Assembly: GCA_036401375.1 (NCBI GenBank)
Contig: DASWVB010000014.1
Coordinates: 1-30,008 of the forward strand
DNA from: DASWUZ01 sp036401375
GTDB lineage: Bacteria > Acidobacteriota > Terriglobia > Terriglobales > Acidobacteriaceae
Length of the DNA stretch: 30,008 nt
Direction: 5' to 3'
The notes under the pieces were generated by a model. The model saw only the letters and a program-made list of their open reading frames with translations. It made no database searches and was not told the origin of the DNA. Numbering within the stretch: the stretch's first letter is position 1; every line of letters begins with the position of its first letter. Position numbers and translations under genes: made by a program. Shown here piece after piece: positions 13,613-24,620 of this stretch.

Positions 13613-15433
13613 TTACTGGGTGGGCGGCGCGGGGCTGGTCGAGTCGGCGGGCGCTGGAGCAGCGATCCCACTACTGCCGCTACCTGCAGGTTGCGCGTTG
13701 GCGCCGGTCGTGCCCGGTGCGGTAGTCGCTGGAGCGGCCTGCGGAGTTGGGTTAGCTGAGGGCGGCGCGTAGCGAGTCAGCCTGAGGAACACGGGGGTCA
13801 CCTCGAGCGGCATCTTGTCGCGCGCATTCAAGATCGGCGCAGGGCGCATGTTGAGCGAATAGACCATGTCGTCCCACGGGTCGATCTTGAGATGGCTTCC
13901 GAGGGGAAGAGCCGCAATCTGCGTAGTGTTGTCCGGATCAAGCTTGGGGGCCATCTTTGCGAGCTCTGCCATCCAGGGCGTTCCGTCCTTACGCAACAGT
14001 GAGTCGCCCAGACGCGGAGTTACGAGCGCCGGGAGCTGCTTTTCCCGGGCCGTCAGCTGGGCGAAGAAGAGCGCCGCGCTAGCCAGCTTATCCCCGTAGA
14101 CCGAGGACTTGAGCAGCTCCATGCCCTTCTTGGCGGCTGCCTCGTTATCCGGATCGTTGTGGTTCATGTTGATGCGTTCAAAGGTGGCCTGGTCGGGGAA
14201 GAGCAGGCGGTCATTGAACGCATACCGCGTGTCAACGTGATGGCCAAGCGCGATATGGGCCAGCTGAAAGCTGATTACTGCTGCCAGGTCCTCTTCGGAT
14301 GGAAGGACATCGACCAGCCCCTTGCTTAGCAGGATGGTGTCTCCTACGGCGAGCGACTCGAGGGGAGCAGTCAACATCACGCGGCAGTGGATGTCTCCTG
14401 GCAGGGCAAGCTTGCTGCCGATGATGATGTTGTTGGTGACCGTCTCGAGCACTTTGTCGAAGTCGCTGGGCGGAGCCAGCAGGCCGGCTTGTACCAGCCG
14501 ATCCAGTACGTTGTGCTCGGCCTGCGAGACCCAGGCGTGCTGCGCCTCGAGGGGGCTCACGTCCTGCGAGTTCTCGCTCTGGTCGGTGGCGTTCTCTACC
14601 TGAATGGTCGCGTTATCCGACTCACCCGTGGGCAGCTTTAGCGAGTAACCCCAGAAGTAGGTCTGGGCACGGAAGGAGTAGGAGCGATCGCTGTCCGTCT
14701 TCTGTGAATCTTCTATATAGATAGCGACCGGCAGCCAGACGTCCTGCTGCAGGTTCATGCGCCAGCTGTCGAAGTGGAAGTAGCGGGCTGCCTCATCCTT
14801 GCGGTTTCCGGTGAAGGTGCCGTTGGAGCGGACGATGTTCCCGTCCTGATCCTCGACCCAGATGCGTCCAAAGAAGCGACCGGCACCGGTACCGGGCTTC
14901 GGACTGACGTCAAAGACGACCGTGCGCACGCTGCCTAGAAACTCCCGGCGCGCAAAGGAAAAGTCGTAGTGCTGCCGGTCAAATGTCACCGGGTCGATGA
15001 ACATCATGTCCATGAAGCCAGTGGAGACATACTCGTTCTCGAAGTGCAGCGCCTTTCCTAGCCCGGCGACAGCTTTGAGCGAGCCGCTGAAGAAGCCGCG
15101 CTTGGCGCCCTTCTCCTGGTAATCCTTGGCAGTGAAGGTCTTTCCAAAATCGACCCTGCTGATGATGTAGACGTCTGAGGTCGGCACGGCGTAGAGCTTC
15201 ACATCCGGCTTCATGTTCTGGATGTAGGTCTGCACGATGGGCGCACGCTTCTGCAGCTCTTTGATCGTTAACTTTTCGCGGGCGAGGGCGCGGTCCACCA
15301 GCGCGGACTGCTCCGGGGTGAGCGGTACTGCCGGGGTAAAGGTCTGCTTGTTCTTTGCGAATGAGGACGACGCACTGGCGAGGAGCAGCAGGCTGCAGAC
15401 TGTGAGTGCGACGCGGTGCTTCCGTAAGGACAT
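13613..15433 (-). CDS. Secreted M48-peptidase-like protein with a degenerate zinc motif
   Basis: The 606-residue protein starts with a signal peptide (cut near SSFA-K27). The first half is a beta-rich region of unknown fold (about 60-270). The second half aligns by pattern with M48/Ste24 peptidases: SKGLVDVLPSEEDLAAV, then the motif position, then LGHH and a long helical part. It ends in an Ala/Pro/Thr/Gly-rich tail of about 60 residues. Where M48 enzymes have HExxH the sequence reads F389-Q390-L-A-H393, so the first zinc ligand and the catalytic glutamate are missing. It is therefore probably not a peptidase, although the fold may be kept for binding. AGGAG nine bases upstream supports ATG 15433. 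The tonB gene ends 76 bases upstream on the same strand. Confidence 0.72.
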   Translation of the reverse strand: MSLRKHRVALTVCSLLLLASASSSFAKNKQTFTPAVPLTPEQSALVDRALAREKLTIKELQKRAPIVQTYIQNMKPDVKLYAVPTSDVYIISRVDFGKTFTAKDYQEKGAKRGFFSGSLKAVAGLGKALHFENEYVSTGFMDMMFIDPVTFDRQHYDFSFARREFLGSVRTVVFDVSPKPGTGAGRFFGRIWVEDQDGNIVRSNGTFTGNRKDEAARYFHFDSWRMNLQQDVWLPVAIYIEDSQKTDSDRSYSFRAQTYFWGYSLKLPTGESDNATIQVENATDQSENSQDVSPLEAQHAWVSQAEHNVLDRLVQAGLLAPPSDFDKVLETVTNNIIIGSKLALPGDIHCRVMLTAPLESLAVGDTILLSKGLVDVLPSEEDLAAVISFQLAHIALGHHVDTRYAFNDRLLFPDQATFERINMNHNDPDNEAAAKKGMELLKSSVYGDKLASAALFFAQLTAREKQLPALVTPRLGDSLLRKDGTPWMAELAKMAPKLDPDNTTQIAALPLGSHLKIDPWDDMVYSLNMRPAPILNARDKMPLEVTPVFLRLTRYAPPSANPTPQAAPATTAPGTTGANAQPAGSGSSGIAAPAPADSTSPAPPTQ

Positions 15434-15474
15434 TTTCGATCACTCCTGGTAGTACCGACCTGTTACGGGCGGCT

Positions 15475-15493
15475 GCGGCGGGCGGCCCGCCGC
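15475..15493. repeat. GC-rich palindrome between tonB and the M48-like gene
   Basis: GCGGCGGG (15475-15482) and CCCGCCGC (15486-15493) form a perfect eight-base-pair stem with a three-base loop. No T-run follows on the transcribed strand. It may protect or process the intercistronic RNA. Confidence 0.45.
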
Positions 15494-15509
15494 GGGAAGA
15501 GCCACTGCA

Positions 15510-16658
15510 TCAAGCGAGCTGAAATACGATGTTCACGTTGCTGATCTGATCCACAGGCTGGCCATTTTTGAGAGCAGGCTTGAAGCGGATTTGCATGGCA
15601 GCGCGCCTGGCCTCTTCATCGAGTCCGTGCCCCAGCCCGCTGACCACTTTCAGTATTTCTACCTGTCCGGTTGCGGTAAAACGAACCTGGAGAGTGACCT
15701 GCCCCTCGATGCGCAGCTGCCTGGCCTCCGAAGTATACGCCGGGCGCGGCTTCGAGGTGAGAACGACTCCGACCGTAGCTGGTTCCGGCGCTCTGACCGC
15801 TGGAGTTGCGGGTGTGGCTGCCACATTGCTGGCGAAGGCGCCCGTCGCTACCGTGCCATGAGCCCCGGTCCCGGTCCCACCAACGACTCCACTGCCGAAC
15901 CCGGCCGAGGCGACAGCGCCGCGACTGGTCCCACCCGGCACTCCGTTGGCTACACCAGAGCCGAAGTTCGTTCCCCGGACCGAACCCAGCCGGGCCGCTC
16001 CCGCCCCCTGGCCGGACCCTGGCGCTGCTGCGAAGGAACCGACACTCGCGATGTTCGAGGGTCGCGTGGCATTGGGGTTGGCAACCACCCCCGACGGGTC
16101 GCCAAAGCCCCCCGTCTTCACTGTTGGAGCGGACTTGTTATTGGCCACAGGAGTAGGGTTATTGCTTGCGAAGAGACCCACCTTGGGCTGCGGGGGTGCG
16201 ACTACGGCCCTGGGGCGGGCAACAGGTATGTCGGGGATCGTCGGAGTGACGCGGGCAATCTGCACCTTGGGAGGCTCAGGCTGCGGCTTCGGTACCTCTA
16301 TCTGCTTAGGCAGCTCTACCTTCGGTCTTTGTACCGGCGGCGGCGCGACCACCTTCACCTGGGGCACGATCGGGGGCGGAGGCTTCGGTACGTCAACCGG
16401 GAAGATCAGCTCCGTACGTTCGTACTGCGGAGTCCTGGCCTGCTTACGCACTTCGGCACTCATGAAGAGGATGATCAGCGATACGAAAAGCGCGTTGGCT
16501 ACCAGCGCAATAACGAAGAACCGTCCGCGACCCTGCGGCTCCGGAAGCAGGCCCAGGCTGGTCTTGGTCAGGACTCCGCCGCCAGTCGGCGGCGGCCCCA
16601 CGGTCATCAAAGAAGGCCGCCCGGTGCGGGTACGTTCGATCGTCTCTGGTAATCCCAT
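15510..16658 (-). CDS. TonB-family energy-transducing protein
   Basis: The 382-residue protein spans the periplasm: a cytoplasmic tail, one membrane helix at about residues 47-67, a long Pro/Lys/Val-rich stretch (90-150), a Gly/Ala/Ser-rich linker (165-285) and a C-terminal TonB domain (about 300-382). The TonB domain carries SKPRPAYTSEARQLRIEGQV, GLDEEARRAAMQIRFKPA and a final IVFQL strand. Such proteins deliver proton-motive energy from ExbB-ExbD to outer-membrane receptors, or have lost that link. No exbB, exbD or receptor gene is nearby. AAGGA three bases before ATG 16658 supports the start. The gene precedes the M48-like one by 76 bases, so the two may share a transcript, and it is divergent from galE. 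Confidence 0.85.
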   Translation of the reverse strand: MGLPETIERTRTGRPSLMTVGPPPTGGGVLTKTSLGLLPEPQGRGRFFVIALVANALFVSLIILFMSAEVRKQARTPQYERTELIFPVDVPKPPPPIVPQVKVVAPPPVQRPKVELPKQIEVPKPQPEPPKVQIARVTPTIPDIPVARPRAVVAPPQPKVGLFASNNPTPVANNKSAPTVKTGGFGDPSGVVANPNATRPSNIASVGSFAAAPGSGQGAGAARLGSVRGTNFGSGVANGVPGGTSRGAVASAGFGSGVVGGTGTGAHGTVATGAFASNVAATPATPAVRAPEPATVGVVLTSKPRPAYTSEARQLRIEGQVTLQVRFTATGQVEILKVVSGLGHGLDEEARRAAMQIRFKPALKNGQPVDQISNVNIVFQLA

Positions 16659-16980
16659 TGTCCTTGCCCTGTCGTTACCATGATGTTCGTTGCTCTATGA
16701 GAGTATGCAGCAGCAGAATCATTGGATGCTGCCACTGTAGCCAAAACGGCACAGATCCCACGGCGCAGGAACCGTTCTTACGACTGCGACGCGCGTCAGC
16801 AGATCGCTCCCCGGGATCTCGGAATTGCCGTCCACCTGAAAACGGGCATTTCTCAGACAACAAGCCTCCCGTCCTCAAGCTTCCGGGCCGGGTCTTTATC
16901 TAGGTATTTTAGACGAGCTCTCCAGCGGGTCTGGCAGCCGGGCAAGAATGTACCGCCATGGTAAATCCAAAACGGGCGGG

Positions 16981-17010
16981 TTGCCAATGCGGTCCGGGTG
17001 CACTCATAAA
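16981..17010 (+). promoter_or_regulatory. Candidate galE promoter
   Basis: TTGCCA (16981-16986) and CATAAA (17005-17010) are 18 bases apart, giving a leader of about 38 bases to the TTG start. The remainder of the divergent gap 16659-16980 shows no gene and no clear site. Confidence 0.33.
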
Positions 17011-17054
17011 GTATGATCGTTCGAGCCCGGCGAGGGTTCCGGAGGGGTAGACGC

Positions 17055-18026
17055 TTGCGCATACTGGTAACTGGCGGAGCAGGGTACATTGGCGGCACTG
17101 TCGCGGGTCTGCTTGTACGATCCGGCCACGAAGTCACGGTGTACGACAATCTGTGCCATGCAGAGAGGTCGATGGTCCCTCCCGGAACCGACTTCGTGCT
17201 GGGGGACGTTGCCGACCGCCCTAAGCTGGAGGCGCTCTTCGGCGATGTCCCGTTTGATGGTGTGATGCACTTCGCCGCGCTGATCGAGGCTGGCGAGAGC
17301 ATGAAAGCGCCCGAGGTGTACTTCCGGAACAATACTGCGTCGACCCTCGGTCTGCTGGAAGCGATGCTGGCGAAGGGCGTCAATCGGCTGGTCTTCTCCT
17401 CGACGGCGGCCGTCTACGGGGAGCCGGAGATCACCCCCATACGCGAAGACGCCGCACTCAAGCCCACTAACCCGTACGGGGAATCGAAGTTGCTGGTCGA
17501 GCAGATGCTTGCCTGGCTGAACCGGTCAAGGGGTCTTCGCTGTGCCAGCCTGCGCTACTTCAATGTGGCGGGCGCCGAGGCCGGCCGCGGTGAGGCCCAC
17601 GAGCCGGAGTCGCACATCATCCCTCTGATCCTCGATGTGGCGCTTGGGCGGCGTGCAAGCATCAAGATCTTCGGGCAGGATTACCCCACCCCCGACGGCA
17701 CCTGCGTCCGCGATTACATCCACGTCAGCGACCTGGCGCGTGCCCATCTGCTCGCCTTTGAGGCGCTCGAGCAGCGCGACCGCCTGATCTACAACATCGG
17801 CAACGGCAAGGGATTTTCGGTGCGCGAGGTGGTTGAGTCGGCGCGCCGGGTTACGGGGCATCCCATCCCCGTGATCGAGGAGCCTCGCCGTCCGGGGGAT
17901 CCGGCGGTGCTAATCGCCAGCTCCGAGAAGATCGGCGTGGAGCTAGGCTGGCTCCCGGAGTTCACGGAGCTTGACCGCATCATCAGCACCGCCTGGGAGT
18001 GGCACCAGATTGGCTACCGGACGTAG
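17055..18026 (+). CDS. galE: UDP-glucose 4-epimerase
   Basis: GalE interconverts UDP-glucose and UDP-galactose with bound NAD, feeding surface polysaccharides. The 323-residue extended SDR protein has TGGAGYIGG at residues 6-14, DNLCHAERS, the HFAA segment, SSTAAVYG with the catalytic Ser, Y141-G-E-S-K145, RYFNVAGAEAGRGEAH and RDYIHVSDLARAH. TTG 17055 is the start because GGAGGGG lies exactly seven bases upstream and the protein then begins MRILVTGG, as GalE normally does. The frame is open back to 17013 with a basic, non-conserved extension. acsA follows after 54 bases on the same strand. Confidence 0.94.
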   Translation: MRILVTGGAGYIGGTVAGLLVRSGHEVTVYDNLCHAERSMVPPGTDFVLGDVADRPKLEALFGDVPFDGVMHFAALIEAGESMKAPEVYFRNNTASTLGLLEAMLAKGVNRLVFSSTAAVYGEPEITPIREDAALKPTNPYGESKLLVEQMLAWLNRSRGLRCASLRYFNVAGAEAGRGEAHEPESHIIPLILDVALGRRASIKIFGQDYPTPDGTCVRDYIHVSDLARAHLLAFEALEQRDRLIYNIGNGKGFSVREVVESARRVTGHPIPVIEEPRRPGDPAVLIASSEKIGVELGWLPEFTELDRIISTAWEWHQIGYRT

Positions 18027-18080
18027 AAACGGCTCGTCCTCTCTGTCGAGACTGTGAAATTTGAGAAGGAAAACTCATCC

Positions 18081-20048
<1,968 letters not shown>

Positions 20049-20069
20049 AAACAGCAGCTTCGAACGCGC

Positions 20070-20849
20070 CTACGATCCCTTTACGGTCACTTTTGCCCAG
20101 ATGAATTTGCCCCCGTTCAGGGCAGCTGAAGGCTGAACGTCAGTGATCGTGACTGCCGTCCCGGCGCTCACCGCGCGGACGATTGCTGCCTGGCTGAAGG
20201 TCTGGCCCGGGCCCTTGTCGGCGCGAAGATATACATCGTCAGAGAGAGTGACGGTCTGGCCGGCGGCGGGCGTGGGGGCGTTCGCCCCCACCTTGGGCTC
20301 GGGCGGCACCATCCAGCGTTTGCCCGTTGCGTCGATCTCTCCGAGGTAGACCCATCCCGAGGCTCCCACGTCCGCGGAGGATCCGGCTCGACCTCCGCTT
20401 CCATTTGAGGCGCTCTGCAGGATGCCCTGCTGGGTGACGAGCGATTTGACGAGCGACTGATCGGCGGCGTGCAGGGACGAGAGGGAGCCGTCCACCTTGA
20501 AAATAGCAGCGTTGGCCTGTGCGATAACTTCCTTGTCGGTGCTCTTTCCCGCCAGCGCACTGATCGTCGCCTTGGCCTGGTTTAGCGACTCGGTAGCAGC
20601 GGAGTTGGCCTGCGCGGCGGCTTTGCTCTGATCGACGGAGTTGTTGATCTCCTTCTGCTGCTCCCAGGTGAAGACTCCGCCGTCGATCCTGGTGAGCCCG
20701 GCCTGGGAGAGGCGCGAGTTCAGACTCCTGGGGAAGAAGATCAAGACCATGAATACAGCCAGGAGCACAATCTCACGCAGAACGCTGAAGGCGTTCTTGA
20801 CAGTATTCAAGATGGCATCGAGCAGGTTGGCGGGTCTCTCGTCTGGCAC
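20070..20849 (-). CDS. Membrane-anchored protein with coiled coil and SH3-like end
   Basis: The 259-residue protein has a short cytoplasmic part, one hydrophobic helix (REIVLLAVFMVLIFF, about residues 25-40), and then a long Ala/Gln/Ser-rich helical region (about 70-150) likely to be a coiled coil. The C-terminal beta-rich domain (about 195-259) has VYLRADKGPGQTF and AGTAVTITDVQP, which resemble bacterial SH3 (SH3b) repeats. I infer an envelope-binding role but recognise no named family. GTG 20849 is the chosen start: AGGAG stands seven bases before it. The in-frame TTG at 20906 would add 19 residues without a ribosome site. It is divergent from the mlaD-like gene, with a 242-base gap in which I see only a TATCCT (21044-21049) that might be a -10 box. 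Confidence 0.6.
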   Translation of the reverse strand: MPDERPANLLDAILNTVKNAFSVLREIVLLAVFMVLIFFPRSLNSRLSQAGLTRIDGGVFTWEQQKEINNSVDQSKAAAQANSAATESLNQAKATISALAGKSTDKEVIAQANAAIFKVDGSLSSLHAADQSLVKSLVTQQGILQSASNGSGGRAGSSADVGASGWVYLGEIDATGKRWMVPPEPKVGANAPTPAAGQTVTLSDDVYLRADKGPGQTFSQAAIVRAVSAGTAVTITDVQPSAALNGGKFIWAKVTVKGS

Positions 20850-21091
20850 AAGCGATCTCCTGATTTGGGAGTCGATCGAGTCTACAACTTTGCTGGTCGC
20901 ATACAAGCCGGCGCACCCTGGCAGGCTCGCTGTGGTTTGCCTGATCGTTAGTTCAGGCTTAAGGTCGAGCGGGCGGATCGTCAGACCCGAGACACATTTG
21001 CCGCTTTTGTCTCCTAAGTCCCTCCACCCTCAATCGTTTTTGTTATCCTCAGCGGAGCAGTCCAGTTGCAGGGTTGATTGAAGGGGGCTCT

Positions 21092-22168
21092 TTGCCGAGT
21101 CAGCAGGAAGTGCAGTGGTCGCAGCTTAAGGTCGGAGTGGTGGTCGTTGTCGCGCTCGTCACGTTGACGGCCTTGATCTTCCTGATGGCCGGCAACACCG
21201 GCGGATTCCTTACAGGCAAGCTGACGGTGCGATCGTACTTCGAGAACTCGGCCGGCCTCAAGGTAGGCGCGCCAGTGAACCTTGAGGGCGTCACGATAGG
21301 AACCGTCAAGGGCATTCGCATCACACCGGAGCGCAAGCTAACCCCGGTCGAAGTGACGATGAAGATCAGTAAGAACTTCGCCAAGGCGGTTCGGGAAGAC
21401 TCCAAGAGCAGCCTCGAGACGGTCGGCGTACTTGGCGATACCGTCGTCGACATCGACAGTAAGCGTGCGGTGAAGGGTGAGCTTCAAGACAACTCGGAGC
21501 TGCAGACCACCGAGACGCCGAATCTGACCGATGTCATCAAGTCCAGCCAGGGCACCATCGAGCAGTTGAATACCATCCTGGCGAAGGTCGACAACCTGGT
21601 CGACTCGCTGAACACCGGCAAGGGATCGATCGGGCAGCTGATCAACGATCCTGCCCTCTACAACAAGGCGCTGGGTGCTGTGAACCAGATACAGCAGTTG
21701 ATCGACAGTGTGAGCAGCGGGAAAGGCTCAATCGGCAAACTGCTGACTGACGACACGCTCTATGACCGGGCCAATGCTACGGTCGGACGTCTGGACAAGA
21801 TCAGCACCGACCTTGACAACGGCAAAGGCTCGATCGGCAAGCTGCTCAAGGACGAGACGCTCTATAACAATCTAAACCAGACGGTCGGCAGCGCTAACCA
21901 GTTGCTCGCGGAGATCAACGCAGGCAAGGGCAGTCTCGGGATCCTGGCTAAGGATCCGCAGTTTGCACAGAGGCTCGACGACACCCTGACCCGCCTTGAC
22001 AACGTGCTGGTCCGCATCGACAAGGGCGAGGGGACGATCGGCCAGCTGGTCAACAATCCGTCGCTCTACAACAACCTCGACCAGATGCTCACGGAGAGCC
22101 GCGGCCTGGTGGCCGGTATACGTGAGAATCCGAAGAAGTATCTGACCTTTCACGTCAAGGTTTTTTGA
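21092..22168 (+). CDS. MlaD/MCE-domain lipid-transport protein with five tandem repeats
   Basis: The 358-residue protein begins with a membrane anchor (about residues 13-33) and a single MCE domain (about 40-115, with FENSAGLKVGAPVNLEGVTIG and GVLGDTVVDID). These proteins shuttle phospholipids between the two membranes. The rest is five repeats of exactly 34 residues, each with a G-K-G-S-I-G type turn and helical sequence, starting at bases 21617, 21719, 21821, 21923 and 22025. TTG 21092 has AAGGGGG four bases upstream; TTG 21074 is an alternative. No MlaE, MlaF, permease or lipoprotein gene is adjacent. The M13 peptidase gene starts 66 bases after the stop. Confidence 0.88.
   Translation: MPSQQEVQWSQLKVGVVVVVALVTLTALIFLMAGNTGGFLTGKLTVRSYFENSAGLKVGAPVNLEGVTIGTVKGIRITPERKLTPVEVTMKISKNFAKAVREDSKSSLETVGVLGDTVVDIDSKRAVKGELQDNSELQTTETPNLTDVIKSSQGTIEQLNTILAKVDNLVDSLNTGKGSIGQLINDPALYNKALGAVNQIQQLIDSVSSGKGSIGKLLTDDTLYDRANATVGRLDKISTDLDNGKGSIGKLLKDETLYNNLNQTVGSANQLLAEINAGKGSLGILAKDPQFAQRLDDTLTRLDNVLVRIDKGEGTIGQLVNNPSLYNNLDQMLTESRGLVAGIRENPKKYLTFHVKVF
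21617..22126 (+). repeat. Five tandem 102-base repeats within the MCE gene
   Basis: The G-(K/E)-G-(S/T)-(I/L)-G turn recurs at 21617, 21719, 21821, 21923 and 22025, an exact 102-base period. DNA identity is moderate but the frame and length never slip, so selection keeps the length of the repeat unit. Confidence 0.85.
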
Positions 22169-22233
22169 GTTGTCTTGAGGGGCAGTGTCGCGATGATCAA
22201 ACCTCTCTAATCCTCCGCAGTCTAAGGACAGAC

Positions 22234-24360
22234 ATGCATCTTCCTCGAGTTGCTCTCTTGCGCACAGTATTTAGCCTGCTTGGCAGCACGCTGCTGATCC
22301 ACGCCGTTCCCGCGGAGGCGCAGTATGCGGCCGCCGCTTCCAGGACGCCTGCCGTTGCCGATGCCAGCGCGTCCACGGGAGTGCCAGTTGAGCCGAAGGC
22401 TTTGCACAGCTTTGATCTGACCGCAATCGACAAGACGGTGGACCCGTGCGTCGACTTCTACCAGTACGCATGCGGCAACTGGCGCAAGAACAACCCGGTC
22501 CCGGCGGACCAGGTGCGGTGGGGACGCTTCAACGAACTGGCGGAGCGCAATCGCTACCTGCTTTACACCGAGTTGAAACAGGCGAGTGAGCCGAACGCCG
22601 GAAGAACGCCCCTGCAGCAGAAGTACGGCGACTTCTTCGCGGCCTGCACCAATCAGGCTCTAACCAACAGTAAAGGCGCTCAGCCGATCGAATCTTCGCT
22701 GTCCGAGATCGCCTCTCTGTCTGACAAACGCCAGTTGGCAGGCCTCGTGGCAGACCTCCAGGGCGAGCGGGCTATTAACGTCTTCTATCGCCTTGGTTCT
22801 GACCAGGACGCGAAGGACTCCTCGCAGCAGATCGCCGAGGTAACGCAGGGCGGCCTTTCCCTGCCGGATCGCGACTACTACCTGAGCGACGAAGCGCGCA
22901 TGGTCAAGATTCGGGACCAGTACCGGCAGTACCTGATCACCATGTTCAAGCTCATCGGGGACACGGACGAGCAGGCGCAGGCCGAGGCCGGCAACGTACT
23001 CAAGGTCGAGACTGCGCTCGCCCAGGGCTCTCTGCCTCGCCAGGACATGCGCGATCCAGTAAAGGTTTATCACCCGATGCCGGTCGCGAACCTCGTCTCC
23101 CTGGCTCCCGACTATGACTGGGCTGGCTACTTTTCCGGAGTACAGCTAAACGGGCTGCAGCACCTTAACGTCGCGACGCCTGACTTTTTCAAGGCCTTTG
23201 ACCAGGTGGTGACTGGTAGCGACTTGGCCGCCATCAAGAGTTATCTGCGCTTCCGGGTGGTCAATAGCGCCGCTCCTATGCTCTCGGACCCCTTCTTCAA
23301 TGCCAACTTTGACTTCTTCGGGCGCGAGTTGAACGGCCAGCTGACCCCAACTCCCCTATGGAGACGCTGCACCGCCCAGACGGACCGGGCGCTGGGCGAG
23401 GCGGTAGGGCAGGATTGGGTGCTGAGGTACTTCCCGCCCGATGCCAAGGCGAACATGGAGAAGCTGGTTGCTGCGCTCGAGAAGGCGCTCGGGGAGGACA
23501 TCCAGTCGCTGCCCTGGATGACGGATGGGACGAAGAAAGAAGCCCAGGCGAAGCTGGCCGCATTCCGCCAGAAGATCGGGTATCCAGAGAAGTGGCGAGA
23601 CTACTCCACTCTGATCGTCAAGCGAGACGACGCATGGGGTAATTTCCAGCGCTCTTCCGCGTTTGAATTCCAGCGCGATCTGCACAAGATTGGGGCGCCC
23701 GTTGACGAGAAGGAGTGGGGGATGACGCCGCCTACGGTCAATGCCTACTACGACGACAGCAACAATGACATCAACTTCCCCGCGGGCATCCTGCAGCCGC
23801 CGTTCTTTGACAACAAGATAGACCCGGCGGTGAACTTTGGAGCCATTGGCGTGGTAATCGGCCACGAGATGACGCACGGCTTTGATGACGCCGGCAGCCA
23901 GTACGACGCGAAGGGCAATCTGCGCGAGTGGTGGACGGCGAGCGACCGGAAGGCCTTTACCGACCGAACCGACTGCGAGGTCAAGGAGTATGGCAACTTC
24001 GAGACGGTCCCCGGGCAGAAGCTGAACGGCAAGCTGACCCTGGGAGAGAACACAGCCGACAACGGGGGTCTGCGCATTGCCTACCAGGCGCTGCTGGAGA
24101 CGATGGCTGCCCAGGGCGCCCGTGCGGACGAGAAGATCGACGGGTATACGCCGGCGCAACGCTACTTCATCTCCTTCGGGCAGGTCTGGTGCTCAAACTC
24201 GACGGACGAGAGCGCACGGCTGCTGGCCCGCACCGACCCCCACTCGCCGGGCCAGTGGCGGGTGAACGGGGTGGTGCAGAACTTCGACGAGTTCGGGAAG
24301 GCCTTCAACTGCAAGCAGGGGCAGCCCATGATGCCGGTGGAGAGCTGCCGTGTGTGGTGA
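22234..24360 (+). CDS. M13-family (neprilysin-like) zinc metallopeptidase, exported
   Basis: The 708-residue protein starts with a signal peptide (MHLPRVALLRTVFSLLG..., cut near AEA-Q). DPCVDFYQYACGNW opens the mature M13 domain. The catalytic set is complete: N503-AYY, H544-E-M-T-H548 in VIGHEMTHGFDD, E605 and D609 in GENTADNGG, and the C-terminal CRVW. M13 enzymes cut small peptides outside the cytoplasm; the target here is unknown. ATG 22234 is chosen because AAGGA lies five bases upstream and the signal peptide then begins properly. It lies 66 bases after the MCE gene, so they may be co-transcribed. The gap that follows (24361-24560) shows no gene and no clear terminator. Confidence 0.95.
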   Translation: MHLPRVALLRTVFSLLGSTLLIHAVPAEAQYAAAASRTPAVADASASTGVPVEPKALHSFDLTAIDKTVDPCVDFYQYACGNWRKNNPVPADQVRWGRFNELAERNRYLLYTELKQASEPNAGRTPLQQKYGDFFAACTNQALTNSKGAQPIESSLSEIASLSDKRQLAGLVADLQGERAINVFYRLGSDQDAKDSSQQIAEVTQGGLSLPDRDYYLSDEARMVKIRDQYRQYLITMFKLIGDTDEQAQAEAGNVLKVETALAQGSLPRQDMRDPVKVYHPMPVANLVSLAPDYDWAGYFSGVQLNGLQHLNVATPDFFKAFDQVVTGSDLAAIKSYLRFRVVNSAAPMLSDPFFNANFDFFGRELNGQLTPTPLWRRCTAQTDRALGEAVGQDWVLRYFPPDAKANMEKLVAALEKALGEDIQSLPWMTDGTKKEAQAKLAAFRQKIGYPEKWRDYSTLIVKRDDAWGNFQRSSAFEFQRDLHKIGAPVDEKEWGMTPPTVNAYYDDSNNDINFPAGILQPPFFDNKIDPAVNFGAIGVVIGHEMTHGFDDAGSQYDAKGNLREWWTASDRKAFTDRTDCEVKEYGNFETVPGQKLNGKLTLGENTADNGGLRIAYQALLETMAAQGARADEKIDGYTPAQRYFISFGQVWCSNSTDESARLLARTDPHSPGQWRVNGVVQNFDEFGKAFNCKQGQPMMPVESCRVW

Positions 24361-24560
24361 TCCGAGGCTTGCGGGGCATGATGGGCGGTGTAGGCCTGCT
24401 CGTCATCAGGCCTCTGCGGGGGCGGCGGGCTGATAAAACCCGGTCGGAATCCGCCATGGAAAGGTGGCGGATGCCTCAGGAGTATCGGGCGAAGGTTGTG
24501 GCGAATGCTAGCCGAAAGCGCCCCAAGCTTTTACAATTCAAACGGGAGTCAGTTTCCCAA

Positions 24561-24620
24561 ACAGTTTAGCTGCGAACGCAGCTGTGTCCCATCCTCGGGA
24601 TGACAGGACAAAGGAAGCGC
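24561..24620 (+). promoter_or_regulatory. Two-hairpin leader of the first beta-propeller lipoprotein
   Basis: ACAGTTT is followed by hairpin 1 (AGCTGC 24568-24573, loop GAAC, GCAGCT 24578-24583), hairpin 2 (CATCC 24590-24594, GGATG 24598-24602) and then AGGACAAAGGAAGCGC directly before the ATG. The same order of elements stands before the second paralogue at 26034-26096. Confidence 0.5.

Noticed and set aside
15591..16652. 353-codon frame on the plus strand opposite tonB
   Set aside because: It is Arg/Gly-rich shadow coding caused by GC-rich codons of the TonB gene on the other strand.
21617..22126. Tandem 102-base repeats considered as a CRISPR or satellite array
   Set aside because: The repeats are translated in frame as part of the MCE protein and have no unique-spacer pattern.
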